Assembly: GCA_937983105.1 (NCBI GenBank)
Contig: CALKAM010000156.1
Coordinates: 1-40,553 of the forward strand
DNA: 40,553 nucleotides
Direction of reading: 5' to 3'
From: Planifilum sp021793745
GTDB lineage: Bacteria > Bacillota > Bacilli > Thermoactinomycetales > DSM-44946
Shown one piece after another: positions 31,265 to 39,460 of the stretch; the first letter of the stretch is position 1; each line of letters begins with the position of its first letter. The notes under the pieces were generated by a model. The model was not told the origin of the DNA. It ran no database searches and saw only the letters and a program-made list of their open reading frames with translations. Position numbers and translations under genes: made by a program.

Positions 31265-32755
31265 CTACTGGATATTGAGCCAGATGCTTTTGACCTCCGT
31301 AAAATGCTCCAGGGCCTCCTTCCCCTTCTCCCGGCCCCAACCGCTTTCCTTAAATCCACCCCAGGGGCTGGTGGGATCCATCAGATTGTAGCCGTTCACC
31401 CACACGGTCCCTGCCCGGAGGGCGTGGGCCACCTGAATCCCCTTTTTCAGGTCGCGCGTCCAGACACCGGCGGCCAGTCCGTATCGGGTGGCGTTGGCCC
31501 GTTTCACCACGTCGGACAGTTCCTCGAAGGGCAACACCGCCAACACCGGACCGAAGATTTCCTCCCGGGCGATCGTCATCCCGTCCCGGGCCTCCATCAC
31601 CGTCGGCTTGACGAAATATCCTTCGCCTCCCTTTTCACCGCCGGTGAGCAGCTTCGCCCCCTCTTCCATCCCCCGTTCGATATATCCGAGCACCCGCTCC
31701 ATGTGCTGTCGGCTCACCAGGGGGCCCATCTGGGTCATCCAATCGACGCCGGGGCCCTGCCGGATCGATTGGGCCCGCTCCACCACGGCGCCGAGCACAT
31801 CGTCATACACATCCCGGTGGACATACATCCGGGAGCCGGCACTGCACACTTCCCCCTGGTTGAAAAAAATGCTCATCATGACGCCCCCGGCCACCGCCTC
31901 CAGATCGGCGTCGGGGAAAACGATATTGGGGGATTTCCCGCCGAGCTCCAGGGTCACCCGCTTAAAATCATCCCCCGCGGCGCGGACGATCTCCCTTCCG
32001 ACCCGGTTGGATCCGGTAAAGGTGATCTTATCCACCCCCGGATGCTTGACCAGGGCGGAGCCGGCACGGGGGCCGTAACCCGGAACGATGTTGACAACCC
32101 CTGGCGGAAAGCCCGCCTCCTGAATCAGTTCCCCGAGCCGGATCGCCGTCAGCGGGGTGTTCTCGGAAGGCTTCAGCACCACCGTGTTCCCGCAGGCCAG
32201 AGCGGGGGCCAACTTCCAGGAAGCGATTAGCAGGGGGAAATTCCACGGAACGATCGCACCGACGACGCCCACGGGTTCCCGGCGGGTATAGGCCAAATAG
32301 CTGCCGGGGAAGGAGACGGGCAGGACATCCCCGGTCAGCTTCGTGGTCCAACCGGCGAAATAGCGAAATTGCTCCACGGTCAGGGGAATGTCCGCCACCG
32401 ATGTCTCCGTAAGGGGCTTGCCGGTATCCAGCGATTCCAGCTGGCACAGCTCATCGGCGTTCTCCTCGATGAGGTCCGCCAACTTCCAAAGCAGCCGCCC
32501 CCGCTCGGACGGAGAAATCCGGCTCCAGGTCCCTTCCAGGGCTTTTCTCGCCGAGCGGACCGCTTCGTCCACGTCCGCCTCCTCCGCTTCGTACAGGGTC
32601 GCTAGGGGCTCCCCGGTGGCCGGATCAAGGCTCTGGAACGTGCGTTCCGATTTGGAGGGCACCCAACGCCCGTGGATGAACAGCTTCTTTGTCCCGTCCC
32701 GGACAAAATCGCGTACGGCAGGCAAAACGGAAGGAAGCTCCAATGTCGATGTCAT
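31265..32755 (-). CDS. NAD-dependent aldehyde dehydrogenase
   Basis: This 496-residue cytoplasmic enzyme of the ALDH superfamily (DhaS/betaine-aldehyde type) oxidises aldehydes to acids. Key residues by family position are Asn171 in VPWNFPLL, Lys194 region TVVLKPSENTP, Glu270 in VTLELGGKSPN and the nucleophile Cys304 in NQGEVCSAGSR; EEIFGPVLAV also fits. It follows the zinc alcohol dehydrogenase gene by 82 bases on the same strand, so alcohol to aldehyde to acid conversion is a reasonable pathway. The nearby divergent GAF-LuxR gene is its probable regulator. The substrate cannot be named from sequence. Confidence 0.93.
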   Translation of the reverse strand: MTSTLELPSVLPAVRDFVRDGTKKLFIHGRWVPSKSERTFQSLDPATGEPLATLYEAEEADVDEAVRSARKALEGTWSRISPSERGRLLWKLADLIEENADELCQLESLDTGKPLTETSVADIPLTVEQFRYFAGWTTKLTGDVLPVSFPGSYLAYTRREPVGVVGAIVPWNFPLLIASWKLAPALACGNTVVLKPSENTPLTAIRLGELIQEAGFPPGVVNIVPGYGPRAGSALVKHPGVDKITFTGSNRVGREIVRAAGDDFKRVTLELGGKSPNIVFPDADLEAVAGGVMMSIFFNQGEVCSAGSRMYVHRDVYDDVLGAVVERAQSIRQGPGVDWMTQMGPLVSRQHMERVLGYIERGMEEGAKLLTGGEKGGEGYFVKPTVMEARDGMTIAREEIFGPVLAVLPFEELSDVVKRANATRYGLAAGVWTRDLKKGIQVAHALRAGTVWVNGYNLMDPTSPWGGFKESGWGREKGKEALEHFTEVKSIWLNIQ

Positions 32756-32837
32756 GTTTCCGATACACCTCCAGCAGGTCCTCCGCTATCGATCCCCTGA
32801 CCGACCCGGATCTCCCATGCGATGGGGCGCCGGGCGA

Positions 32838-33881
32838 TCATTTCACCTGCAGAATCACCTTGTTGGCCTTGCGCTGATCAAAGAGGCGATACCCCTCCGG
32901 AGCCTGCTCCAGGGGTAAGCGGTGGCTGATCACCACCGTCGGATCGATCCTCCCGCTCCGAACCAGGGCCAAGGTGGTGTCAATATCCCGGTGAATGTTG
33001 GCTAGGCCGATCCGGAAGGTGATATCCTTCGTCAGACTGTTCATCAGGGGATAATCAAAGGTGTTTTCGGCGGTCACCCCGATGGCGGAGATGCGCCCTC
33101 CTCCCCGCACCAATTCGAAGGCCAGCTGGATCGTCTTCGATCCGCCCACCGCCTCGATCACCGCATCGGTCCCTTCGCCGTCGGTCATCCGGGTGATCTG
33201 GGCCACCGGATTCACGTCCCGGGCCGGCACCGGGATGGCGCCCAGCTTTTCCGCCAACGCCGTCCTCTCCTTCAACAGATCGATGGCGAAGACCCGGGAC
33301 GCCCCCATGGCCAGGGCGCTCTGCACCGCCATGATCCCGACGGGGCCGCAGCCGATCACCGCCACCGTCTCCCCCGGCTTGAGCCCGCTGTTCACCACCG
33401 CTCCGTAAGCCGTCGTCAGAATGTCCCCGGAGAAGAGGGCTTGTTCATCGGTCAACCCTTCCGGCACCCGCCTCAGCGTTTCGTCGGCATAGGGGATCCG
33501 CGCATATTCGGCTTGGGTTCCCTGCAGATTGCCGAAGGCGACCCCGTATCCGAACACCCCGCCGTTTGCACATTGATGGTAGAGATCCCGCCGGCACATC
33601 GGACAGGTTCCGCAGGCCACGTGAAACGCCCCGACGACGCGGTCCCCCTTTCGAAAACCGCGCACCTGGGAGCCCGTTTCCTCCACCACGCCCACATACT
33701 CGTGCCCGATGATCGACCCGGGAAGAAGGCCGGGAATGGTCCCGTGGTAGAGGTGCAAATCGGAACCGCAAATCGCCGCCGTCTCCACGCGAATAATCGC
33801 ATCCGTCGGCTCCAGAATCTCCGGATCGGGCATTGTCTCCACTCTTACATCGCCAACACCGTGAAATGTGACCGCTTTCAT
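32838..33881 (-). CDS. Zinc-dependent alcohol dehydrogenase (MDR family)
   Basis: This 347-residue enzyme has the catalytic zinc ligands Cys38 (AAICGSDLHLYHG) and His60-Glu61 (GHEYVG), the structural zinc cysteines at 90, 93, 96 and 104, and a Rossmann fold VIGCGPVGIMAVQ. It resembles glutathione-independent formaldehyde or threonine-type dehydrogenases. The ATG at 33881 gives the usual MKAVTF start; an ATG at 33905 is in frame and neither has an ideally spaced ribosome site (AAAGGAGGG is further upstream). It is first in a two-gene unit with the aldehyde dehydrogenase, transcribed from the divergent promoter region at 34034-34097. Confidence 0.92.
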   Translation of the reverse strand: MKAVTFHGVGDVRVETMPDPEILEPTDAIIRVETAAICGSDLHLYHGTIPGLLPGSIIGHEYVGVVEETGSQVRGFRKGDRVVGAFHVACGTCPMCRRDLYHQCANGGVFGYGVAFGNLQGTQAEYARIPYADETLRRVPEGLTDEQALFSGDILTTAYGAVVNSGLKPGETVAVIGCGPVGIMAVQSALAMGASRVFAIDLLKERTALAEKLGAIPVPARDVNPVAQITRMTDGEGTDAVIEAVGGSKTIQLAFELVRGGGRISAIGVTAENTFDYPLMNSLTKDITFRIGLANIHRDIDTTLALVRSGRIDPTVVISHRLPLEQAPEGYRLFDQRKANKVILQVK

Positions 33882-34033
33882 GCTGTTAACGCGCCGGGTC
33901 CCCATCGCCGGGGAAAAGCGCGCACCCTCCTTTCCCGAGAGAACATTTCCCGCCATCGCAGTAATAATTGCTCCTATTTTGAAAGATATCACTGATCCCA
34001 ATTGATCTACATCCCATGGATAAGGGGATTGGT

Positions 34034-34053
34034 ACCCCCCTAAATAGGGGGGT
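34034..34053. promoter_or_regulatory. Perfect palindrome between divergent promoters, candidate LuxR-type operator
   Basis: ACCCCCCTA and TAGGGGGGT flank two A. The site lies five bases before the -35 box of the rightward promoter and just downstream of the start region of the leftward promoter. That is well placed for the GAF-LuxR regulator to control both directions. Confidence 0.55.
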
Positions 34054-34057
34054 TAGC

Positions 34058-34086
34058 TTGACAAAACGAATAGAACCAAATAATTT
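34058..34086 (+). promoter_or_regulatory. Candidate promoter of the LuxR-type regulator gene
   Basis: TTGACA (34058-34063), a 17-base spacer and TAATTT (34081-34086) lie about 47 bases before the regulator start. Confidence 0.65.
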
Positions 34087-34097
34087 GTAATTGTCAA
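34069..34097 (-). promoter_or_regulatory. Candidate promoter of the alcohol/aldehyde dehydrogenase genes
   Basis: On the - strand TTGACA (34092-34097), a 17-base spacer and TCTATT (34069-34074). It overlaps the rightward promoter almost fully, so the two polymerases would compete. Confidence 0.5.
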
Positions 34098-34132
34098 CAA
34101 ATAATCCTTATGCCTTATAAAGAGGGTGCGCT

Positions 34133-35320
34133 ATGATAACGTTTTTGCCTACGCCCTTTCTCACCCAAAAAGAGGTGCAACAAATTTTAGATACATTGGC
34201 CGAGGGCTATCCGGAAAGCCAGACCCGTTGGCGGCTGAAGCTGTCGACGCTCCCCCTTTCCGAACAAGAGAAGAACGCGGTCAATGAAGTCTTCCAGTTC
34301 CTGCTGGAGCGGCTGGACCGCTTTCTCTCCGATCCGGCAGCCGGAGCCCGCCAGATTCGAAAACGATTCCTGTCCCGTTCCCATATTCTCCGTCCGAGCC
34401 ACATGGTCCTCATGATCAGCATGTTGGAAGAGATCGCCGTGGAATTGATTTTGCAAAACCCGGATTTAAACACCCATGTCGGCTATCGCTGGATCCACTC
34501 CTCTTTGTTGAATATGGCCTTTTCCGCCTTTTTAGACGAAGCCTTCTTCCCGCAAAATAAGGGACAAGCCTCCGATTCCGCCGGAAACCACGCTCTTTCA
34601 GAGGAGGAGCAAATGGAACTGTACGAAGCCATCCTCCGGTATGATGAAACGCTCCTCACCCTGAATGAATTGGAGGATATCCTCTCCTATTCCGTTCGGG
34701 AAATTTGCCGTATCGCTGGCTTTGCCCGAGCCGCCCTCTTTTGGTATACACCCATCACCCGCTCCCTGGACGGCATCTATTCCCACAATATCGATTTGGA
34801 CGTCATCCGTCGCATCCGGGAGCTGGACTACAACATCCCCGGGTTGAAATACGTATTGCGGGAAAAGAAACCCATCTACCTCCAGGATGTGAAGAACTAC
34901 CTTCCCGCTCACCACATTGAAAACTTTCGGGTCACCTCCCTGGTGGTGGCCCCCTTGTACGGCAAGGATCCCTTTCCCCTCGGTTTCCTGCTCCTGGATC
35001 AGAACGGACGCCACTTCCGGCCGGAACACCGGAAGATGGAAACCGTCCACGCGCTGGTCCAGAGAACCTCCAAGGCATTGGAAGCCCAGCTGAATCCGAC
35101 CCGGCCGCCCCGATTCCACAACCCTTCCGTCCTGAGCAACCGGGAACGGGAAATCCTGCAGCTGATCGCCGCCGGATGCAGCACCAAATCCATCGCCCTT
35201 CAACTGCATATCAGCGAGCACACCGTGGCGGAGCACGCCAACACGATCCTGAAGAAATTGGAGGCCAAAAACCGGGCCGAAGCGGTGGCGATCGCCCTGC
35301 GAAAGCAGTGGATCCGATAG
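34133..35320 (+). CDS. GAF-domain LuxR-type transcriptional regulator
   Basis: This 395-residue regulator has a helical N-terminal part (1-150), a GAF-like sensor domain (about 180-300; ICRIAGFARAALFWYTP, SLVVAPLYG, PLGFLLLDQNG) and a C-terminal LuxR helix-turn-helix (about 330-392; LSNREREILQLIAAGCSTKS, IALQLHISEHTVAEHANTIL). It probably senses a small molecule or redox state and acts on the divergent alcohol and aldehyde dehydrogenase genes, from which it is separated by overlapping promoters and a palindrome. AGAGGG lies shortly before the ATG. Similar regulators sit beside dehydrogenases in other bacilli. Confidence 0.88.
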   Translation: MITFLPTPFLTQKEVQQILDTLAEGYPESQTRWRLKLSTLPLSEQEKNAVNEVFQFLLERLDRFLSDPAAGARQIRKRFLSRSHILRPSHMVLMISMLEEIAVELILQNPDLNTHVGYRWIHSSLLNMAFSAFLDEAFFPQNKGQASDSAGNHALSEEEQMELYEAILRYDETLLTLNELEDILSYSVREICRIAGFARAALFWYTPITRSLDGIYSHNIDLDVIRRIRELDYNIPGLKYVLREKKPIYLQDVKNYLPAHHIENFRVTSLVVAPLYGKDPFPLGFLLLDQNGRHFRPEHRKMETVHALVQRTSKALEAQLNPTRPPRFHNPSVLSNREREILQLIAAGCSTKSIALQLHISEHTVAEHANTILKKLEAKNRAEAVAIALRKQWIR

Positions 35321-35371
35321 CTGCATCCACCGGATCGGCCTTCCGGGAATAGGGACTCATGGACGGCATCC

Positions 35372-35409
35372 GCCCGGGGACTCGAGGTCCCCTGGGCTTA
35401 TTATTTTCC
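35372..35409 (+). terminator. Terminator after the LuxR-type regulator
   Basis: GCCCGGGGAC pairs with GTCCCC-GGGC (one bulge), 35372-35381 with 35387-35397, followed by TTATTATTTT. Confidence 0.6.
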
Positions 35410-35506
35410 ATTCGGTATAATTATCGGCAATTCCATATAGCGGGAGGAGTTGATAAGAACATGAAAAGGGGATGGAGATGAAAGTTTTCTATTAAACAGA
35501 ACAAGT

Positions 35507-36304
35507 ATGAGCGAAAAGGAGAGAGCCAGCAGTGGACGACCAATTAACACCTCAAAAAAATGGTATGAAAAAACTTGGGTCATCATCTTATTTCTTCTCA
35601 TTTTTTGGCCCGTCGGGCTGTTTTTGATGTGGCGCTTTGCCGATTGGTCCAAGACGGCCAAGGTGGTAGTAACGATCATTATCGCAGGTAGTGTCATCCT
35701 GTGGATGATGCTGATCCTGCTCGGCGGTATCCTCTTCATGTTGGATTCGAGCGCCGATGTGGAACCTTTAGCGGAATCCCGCGAAGAGAGATCCCAACCC
35801 GAGCCCCAAGAGGGCAGTGAAGAGCAAGAGGCTTCCGCACCGGATTCCACCCTTCTGTTTGACCGGATGAAGGATATCAAACTCCATTTTGATGATCGCA
35901 ATTGGAAGCTGGGCTATCAGGACAAGCAGGGGAGCAACATTATCATGGAGTATGTATTGGAAGGGGAAACCGTTTACACCCGAAGCGAGATGGTCACGGT
36001 CAATTTCCTTGGGACCATGGCAGGTGCAACGCCGCAGCAATTTGCAGCCCTAATGGAGGAAGGGCTGAGGGAAGATACCGATGGGGATCTGGAATTTAAC
36101 ATATTCAATGAGAGGAACAATGAGCTAATGTACGAGTTTATTTTGAAAAATGACAGCCAGGAAGCCGATCAGCATGAAGTGGCCCGGGTGGTCGCCGTAA
36201 ACGACGGGATATTCGTCCTTCACTACATGATCGAAGAGGCGCCGATGTCGCCGGAACATCGGCAAAAATGGATCGATTTGTTATCGAAAGCCGAAGTATA
36301 TTAA
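35507..36304 (+). CDS. Uncharacterised membrane protein with an extracytoplasmic domain
   Basis: I do not recognise the family of this 265-residue protein. It has two hydrophobic helices (about 23-42, WVIILFLLIFWPVGLFLMW, and 50-78), where the WPVGLFLMWRFADWSK pattern is seen in several Firmicute membrane proteins. An acidic Glu/Gln/Pro linker (86-110) is followed by a soluble, beta-rich domain (112-265) that is probably outside the cell. No close ribosome site precedes the ATG at 35507, so the start is uncertain. It is transcribed alone, with a good terminator, and is less GC-rich than its neighbours. Confidence 0.7.
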   Translation: MSEKERASSGRPINTSKKWYEKTWVIILFLLIFWPVGLFLMWRFADWSKTAKVVVTIIIAGSVILWMMLILLGGILFMLDSSADVEPLAESREERSQPEPQEGSEEQEASAPDSTLLFDRMKDIKLHFDDRNWKLGYQDKQGSNIIMEYVLEGETVYTRSEMVTVNFLGTMAGATPQQFAALMEEGLREDTDGDLEFNIFNERNNELMYEFILKNDSQEADQHEVARVVAVNDGIFVLHYMIEEAPMSPEHRQKWIDLLSKAEVY

Positions 36305-36319
36305 TGTGCAAAAATGTGA

Positions 36320-36354
36320 GGCAGTAGGCTCTAGCCCGCTGCCTTGTCTTTTTA
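36320..36354 (+). terminator. Terminator after the membrane protein gene
   Basis: GGCAG (36320-36324) pairs with CTGCC (36339-36343), with an inner GGCT/AGCC pairing, followed by TTGTCTTTTT. The stretch 36355-36584 before dhaK shows no gene. Confidence 0.75.
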
Positions 36355-36584
36355 TAGGATCTTGAAGCGATCGTGAAAGAATCAAGGAATGTTCGAAAGG
36401 GTTTTTCTCGACCTTCAGAGAACGAAAGATATAAAAACATTCGGCTTTAAATATTCAAACCTGCTATTGCCGGAATCCGTTTGCGCGAAATTCTTCGTGT
36501 GACGAGACGAGGTTCTCCGTGCACCATCGTTGTCGACCAAGGACGCATGTAATCGTTGCCATCTTTGAACGAGGGGGAATCGAT

Positions 36585-37583
36585 ATGAAAAAACTGATCA
36601 ATTCGCCGGAACAGGTGGTACGGGATATGCTGGACGGCATGGTGGCCGCCCATCCCCATCTACTCAAAAATCTGCCCGGCACGCAGGTCATCGTCCGGGC
36701 CGACGCCCCGGTTTCCGGAAAGGTGGGGCTGGTCAGCGGCGGCGGAAGCGGCCATGAACCCGCCCATGCGGGTTATGTGGGAAAGGGAATGCTGGATGCG
36801 GCGGTGGCGGGTGAGGTGTTCACCTCCCCCACCCCCGATCAGGTGCTGGAAGCGATCAAAGCGGTGGACAGCGGCAACGGGGTTCTCCTCATCATCAAAA
36901 ACTACACCGGCGACGTGATGAACTTCGAGATGGCGGCGGAATTGGCCGAGGCCGAGGGGATCCGGGTGGCGAAGGTGGTCGTCAACGACGACGTGGCCGT
37001 CGAAAACAGCACCTACACGACAGGACGCCGGGGGATCGCCGGAACCGTCTTCGTCCACAAGATCGCCGGCGCCCTGGCATCCCGCGGAGCCTCCCTGGAG
37101 GAGGTGGAGGCGGTCGCCGACAAGGTAATCCGTCAGGTCCGAAGCATGGGAATGGCCCTCACCCCCTGCATCGTGCCGGCGGCGGGAACCCCCGGCTTCC
37201 AGCTGGGCGAAGACGAAATGGAAATCGGCCTGGGCATCCACGGGGAGCCCGGCGTCTACCGGTCCAAACTGCTGACGGCGGAGGAGACGGCCCGCACCCT
37301 CCTCGTGCGGATTCTCGAGGACCTTCCGCTGTCATCCGGCGAAAGGGTCGCCGTCATGGTCAACGGGCTCGGAGCGACACCGCAGATGGAGCTGTATATC
37401 GTGAACAAGACCGTTTCCGAGCTTTTGGAGGAACGGGGCATCGCCGTCCACAAAACCTTCGTCGGCCCCTACATGACCTCCCTGGAGATGGCCGGCTGCT
37501 CCATCACCCTGCTCAAACTGGATGAGGAATTGACCGACCTCTTGGACGCCCCCGCCCGAACCGCGGCTTGGAACAATGATTGA
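36585..37583 (+). CDS. dhaK: PTS-dependent dihydroxyacetone kinase, substrate-binding subunit DhaK
   Basis: This 332-residue subunit binds dihydroxyacetone covalently through His219 in GLGIHGEPG (His218 in E. coli DhaK), while the phosphate comes from ADP/ATP bound to DhaL. SGGGSGHEPAHAGYVG (51-66) is the other substrate-site motif, and YTGDVMNF and TTGRRGIAGT fit the family. The ATG at 36585 has GAGGGGGAATCG upstream; the longer frame to 36519 lacks one. It is the first gene of a dhaK-dhaL-dhaM operon producing dihydroxyacetone phosphate for glycolysis. Confidence 0.95.
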   Translation: MKKLINSPEQVVRDMLDGMVAAHPHLLKNLPGTQVIVRADAPVSGKVGLVSGGGSGHEPAHAGYVGKGMLDAAVAGEVFTSPTPDQVLEAIKAVDSGNGVLLIIKNYTGDVMNFEMAAELAEAEGIRVAKVVVNDDVAVENSTYTTGRRGIAGTVFVHKIAGALASRGASLEEVEAVADKVIRQVRSMGMALTPCIVPAAGTPGFQLGEDEMEIGLGIHGEPGVYRSKLLTAEETARTLLVRILEDLPLSSGERVAVMVNGLGATPQMELYIVNKTVSELLEERGIAVHKTFVGPYMTSLEMAGCSITLLKLDEELTDLLDAPARTAAWNND

Positions 37584-37598
37584 AGGAGGCGCAGGCCG

Positions 37599-38228
37599 TT
37601 GATCACGTTGAAACAGATGGAAACCTGGATGATCGAGACCCATCGCATTCTGCAGGAAAAGAAGGATTATCTGACACAGCTGGATCAAGCCATCGGCGAC
37701 GGCGACCACGGCATCAACCTGGTGCGCGGCTTCAAGGAGGTGGTCGGGAACCTCTCCGCCCAATCCTCCCCGGACATCGGCACATTGCTGAGGAACGTAG
37801 CGATGACCCTGCTGTCCAAGGTGGGAGGCGCATCGGGCCCCCTTTACGGAACCGCCTTCCTGAAGATGTCCACCGCCCTGAAGGAGAAGGTGGAGGCGTC
37901 GCCGGAAGAATTCGCCCGGGCCCTGGCCGAAGCCGCCGACGGCATCCAGATGAGGGGAAAAGCCCAGGTGGGGGACAAGACGATGCTGGACGTGTGGAAA
38001 CCCGTGGCCGATCTCGCCGTGAAACAGGGGAGCCGGCTCTCCTGGAAAGACCTGCTGGAATGTTCCCGTCAGCACATGGAAACCACAAGGGATCGTGCCG
38101 CCAAAAAAGGAAGGGCCGCCTATCTCGGAGAGCGAGCCGTCGGTCACCTCGATCCGGGGGCGGTCTCCACCTGCTACTTGTTCGAAGCGCTGGTGAAGAC
38201 GCTGACAAGGGAGGAAGCGACCGGATGA
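37599..38228 (+). CDS. dhaL: Dihydroxyacetone kinase subunit DhaL (nucleotide-binding)
   Basis: This 209-residue subunit holds ADP, which is rephosphorylated by DhaM, and passes the phosphate to dihydroxyacetone on DhaK. The magnesium-binding aspartates are in DQAIGDGDHG near the N-terminus, followed by GGASGPLYGTAFL and, later, GDKTMLDVW and GRAAYLGERAVGHLDPGA, all DhaL hallmarks. The TTG start at 37599 has AAGGAGG nine bases upstream, 15 bases after dhaK. Its stop overlaps the start of dhaM. Confidence 0.95.
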   Translation: MITLKQMETWMIETHRILQEKKDYLTQLDQAIGDGDHGINLVRGFKEVVGNLSAQSSPDIGTLLRNVAMTLLSKVGGASGPLYGTAFLKMSTALKEKVEASPEEFARALAEAADGIQMRGKAQVGDKTMLDVWKPVADLAVKQGSRLSWKDLLECSRQHMETTRDRAAKKGRAAYLGERAVGHLDPGAVSTCYLFEALVKTLTREEATG

Positions 38229-38614
38229 GTTGCGTGGGCATCGTGCTGGTTTCCCACAGCGCGGAGCTGGCGGAAGGGCTGAAAAAACTGCTGAACCAGG
38301 TGCAACCCCATGTCCCCATCGCGGCTGCCGGCGGAGGAAACGAAGGTGAAATCGGCACCAGCATCGAAAAGATCACCGCCGCCATCGAATCGGTCCGCTC
38401 GGAAAAGGGCGTCGCGGTATTTTTCGATCTGGGCAGCGCCTTGATCAATGCGGAGATGGCCATTGAGGGGCTGAAGGATCCGGTCCCGGTGCGCATCGCC
38501 GACGCTCCGCTGGTGGAAGGGGCGTATGTGGCGGTGGTGGAATCCGGATGCGGCAGTTCCCTGGATACCGTGCTGCAAAAGGCCCAAAGGGCGAAAGCCA
38601 TGGAGAAACTGTAA
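38225..38614 (+). CDS. dhaM: Phosphotransferase subunit DhaM (EIIA-Man-like)
   Basis: This 129-residue EIIA-Man-like protein takes phosphate from HPr at a histidine (His11 in VLVSHSAEL) and gives it to ADP on DhaL. The pattern GGGNEGEIGTS and VFFDLGSALINAEMAIE are family features. It has only the EIIA-like domain; in some bacteria DhaM is fused to HPr and EI parts. So it must rely on the general PTS enzymes EI and HPr encoded elsewhere. The start ATG overlaps the dhaL stop (ATGA). Confidence 0.93.
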   Translation: MSCVGIVLVSHSAELAEGLKKLLNQVQPHVPIAAAGGGNEGEIGTSIEKITAAIESVRSEKGVAVFFDLGSALINAEMAIEGLKDPVPVRIADAPLVEGAYVAVVESGCGSSLDTVLQKAQRAKAMEKL

Positions 38615-38659
38615 TGGCCCCATCGAAGGCCGCACTTCAACCGGCTCCGTCAAAAAGCA

Positions 38660-38830
38660 GAAGCCTCCCTTGGAGTGGAGGCCGAGATTGCAGACAAGTC
38701 TCAAAATCCGGGAGCCGGGAGGCGATGTTTCGTCGAACGACTCGCCACCGCGTGGAGATGAGATGAAACATCGCCTCCCCCTGAACTTTGTCCCGGGCTG
38801 AGCCTCCACATGAAGTGGAGGCTCCCTTTT
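38660..38830 (+). repeat. Inverted-repeat-rich stretch with a 15-bp perfect hairpin
   Basis: The stretch after dhaM carries a 15-bp perfect inverted repeat (38717-38731 with 38765-38779) with a further GTCG-AA-CGAC inside. It is bracketed by two related GCCTCC/GGAGGC hairpins, at about 38663-38681 and 38801-38823. The total is about 170 bases with no coding frame that I can support. It could be a structured RNA, a small non-autonomous mobile element, or a strong 3' end for dhaM mRNA. Confidence 0.5.
38801..38830 (+). terminator. Hairpin with T-run, probable dhaKLM terminator
   Basis: AGCCTCCAC (38801-38809) pairs with GTGGAGGCT (38815-38823), loop ATGAA, then CCCTTTT. Confidence 0.6.
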
Positions 38831-38859
38831 GGAAACGGGTGAAGACAGCCTGCGGCCTT

Positions 38860-39294
38860 TTAGTCGCGAAGGGATACGGTCGGTACGCCGGTGAGCGTAT
38901 CCTTGACCGGACACACGCGCTCCACGTGCTCGATCAATGCCTGAATCCGTTCAGCGGGAGAGGGCGAATCAATCTCGATGCGATACCGAATTTCCTGGAA
39001 TCCGGGACGAACATCCGGATTTTTTTCCATAAAACCGTCCGGATCCAAATCGCCCTCCACATGAACCTTCACACCCTTCAGCTCCACTTTGTGCCGATCG
39101 GCAAACATGGAGACCAGGATGCTGATGCAGCCGCCGAGGGCAGCGAGGAGGTATTCCACCGGATTGGGTCCCTGATCCGTTCCTCCGAGGGACTTCGGTT
39201 CATCGATGACCACTTGCCTGTCTCCGATCTGTGCAATGGAACGAACCCCTTCTCCCGACCAGCTCACATCCGATTGAAACGTCAGCTTCGGCAT
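38860..39294 (-). CDS. OsmC family peroxiredoxin-like protein
   Basis: This 144-residue cytoplasmic protein matches OsmC/YhfA proteins, which reduce organic hydroperoxides through two cysteines. Here the pair is Cys56 (ALGGCISILVSM) and Cys128 (VERVCPVKDTL). The pattern GPNPVEYLLAALGGC and the helix after it are characteristic. The ATG at 39294 has CGGGAGG before it. It is transcribed towards the dhaM end, divergent from the MOSC gene. Confidence 0.9.
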   Translation of the reverse strand: MPKLTFQSDVSWSGEGVRSIAQIGDRQVVIDEPKSLGGTDQGPNPVEYLLAALGGCISILVSMFADRHKVELKGVKVHVEGDLDPDGFMEKNPDVRPGFQEIRYRIEIDSPSPAERIQALIEHVERVCPVKDTLTGVPTVSLRD

Positions 39295-39341
39295 GGTACG
39301 GACCTCCCGGTATTAAAGTCACCTTCAGTGTAACCGACGAA

Positions 39342-39370
39342 TTGAACCTTATCTATGAAAAAATTAATAA
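39342..39370 (+). promoter_or_regulatory. Candidate promoter of the MOSC gene
   Basis: TTGAAC (39342-39347), a 17-base spacer and TAATAA (39365-39370) lie about 90 bases before the gene start. Confidence 0.55.
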
Positions 39371-39460
39371 GAAATCCACCGAACACCGGGTTTCACCTCT
39401 CCGACACAGAAACGGTCCGCGGAAACGGGTGGAACCCATCTCCAAGGAGGAGGAGTCGCC

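Noticed and set aside
36519..36584. Longer start for DhaK
   Set aside because: The ATG at 36585 has GAGGGGGAATCG in front and gives the family length; the extension is unlike DhaK.
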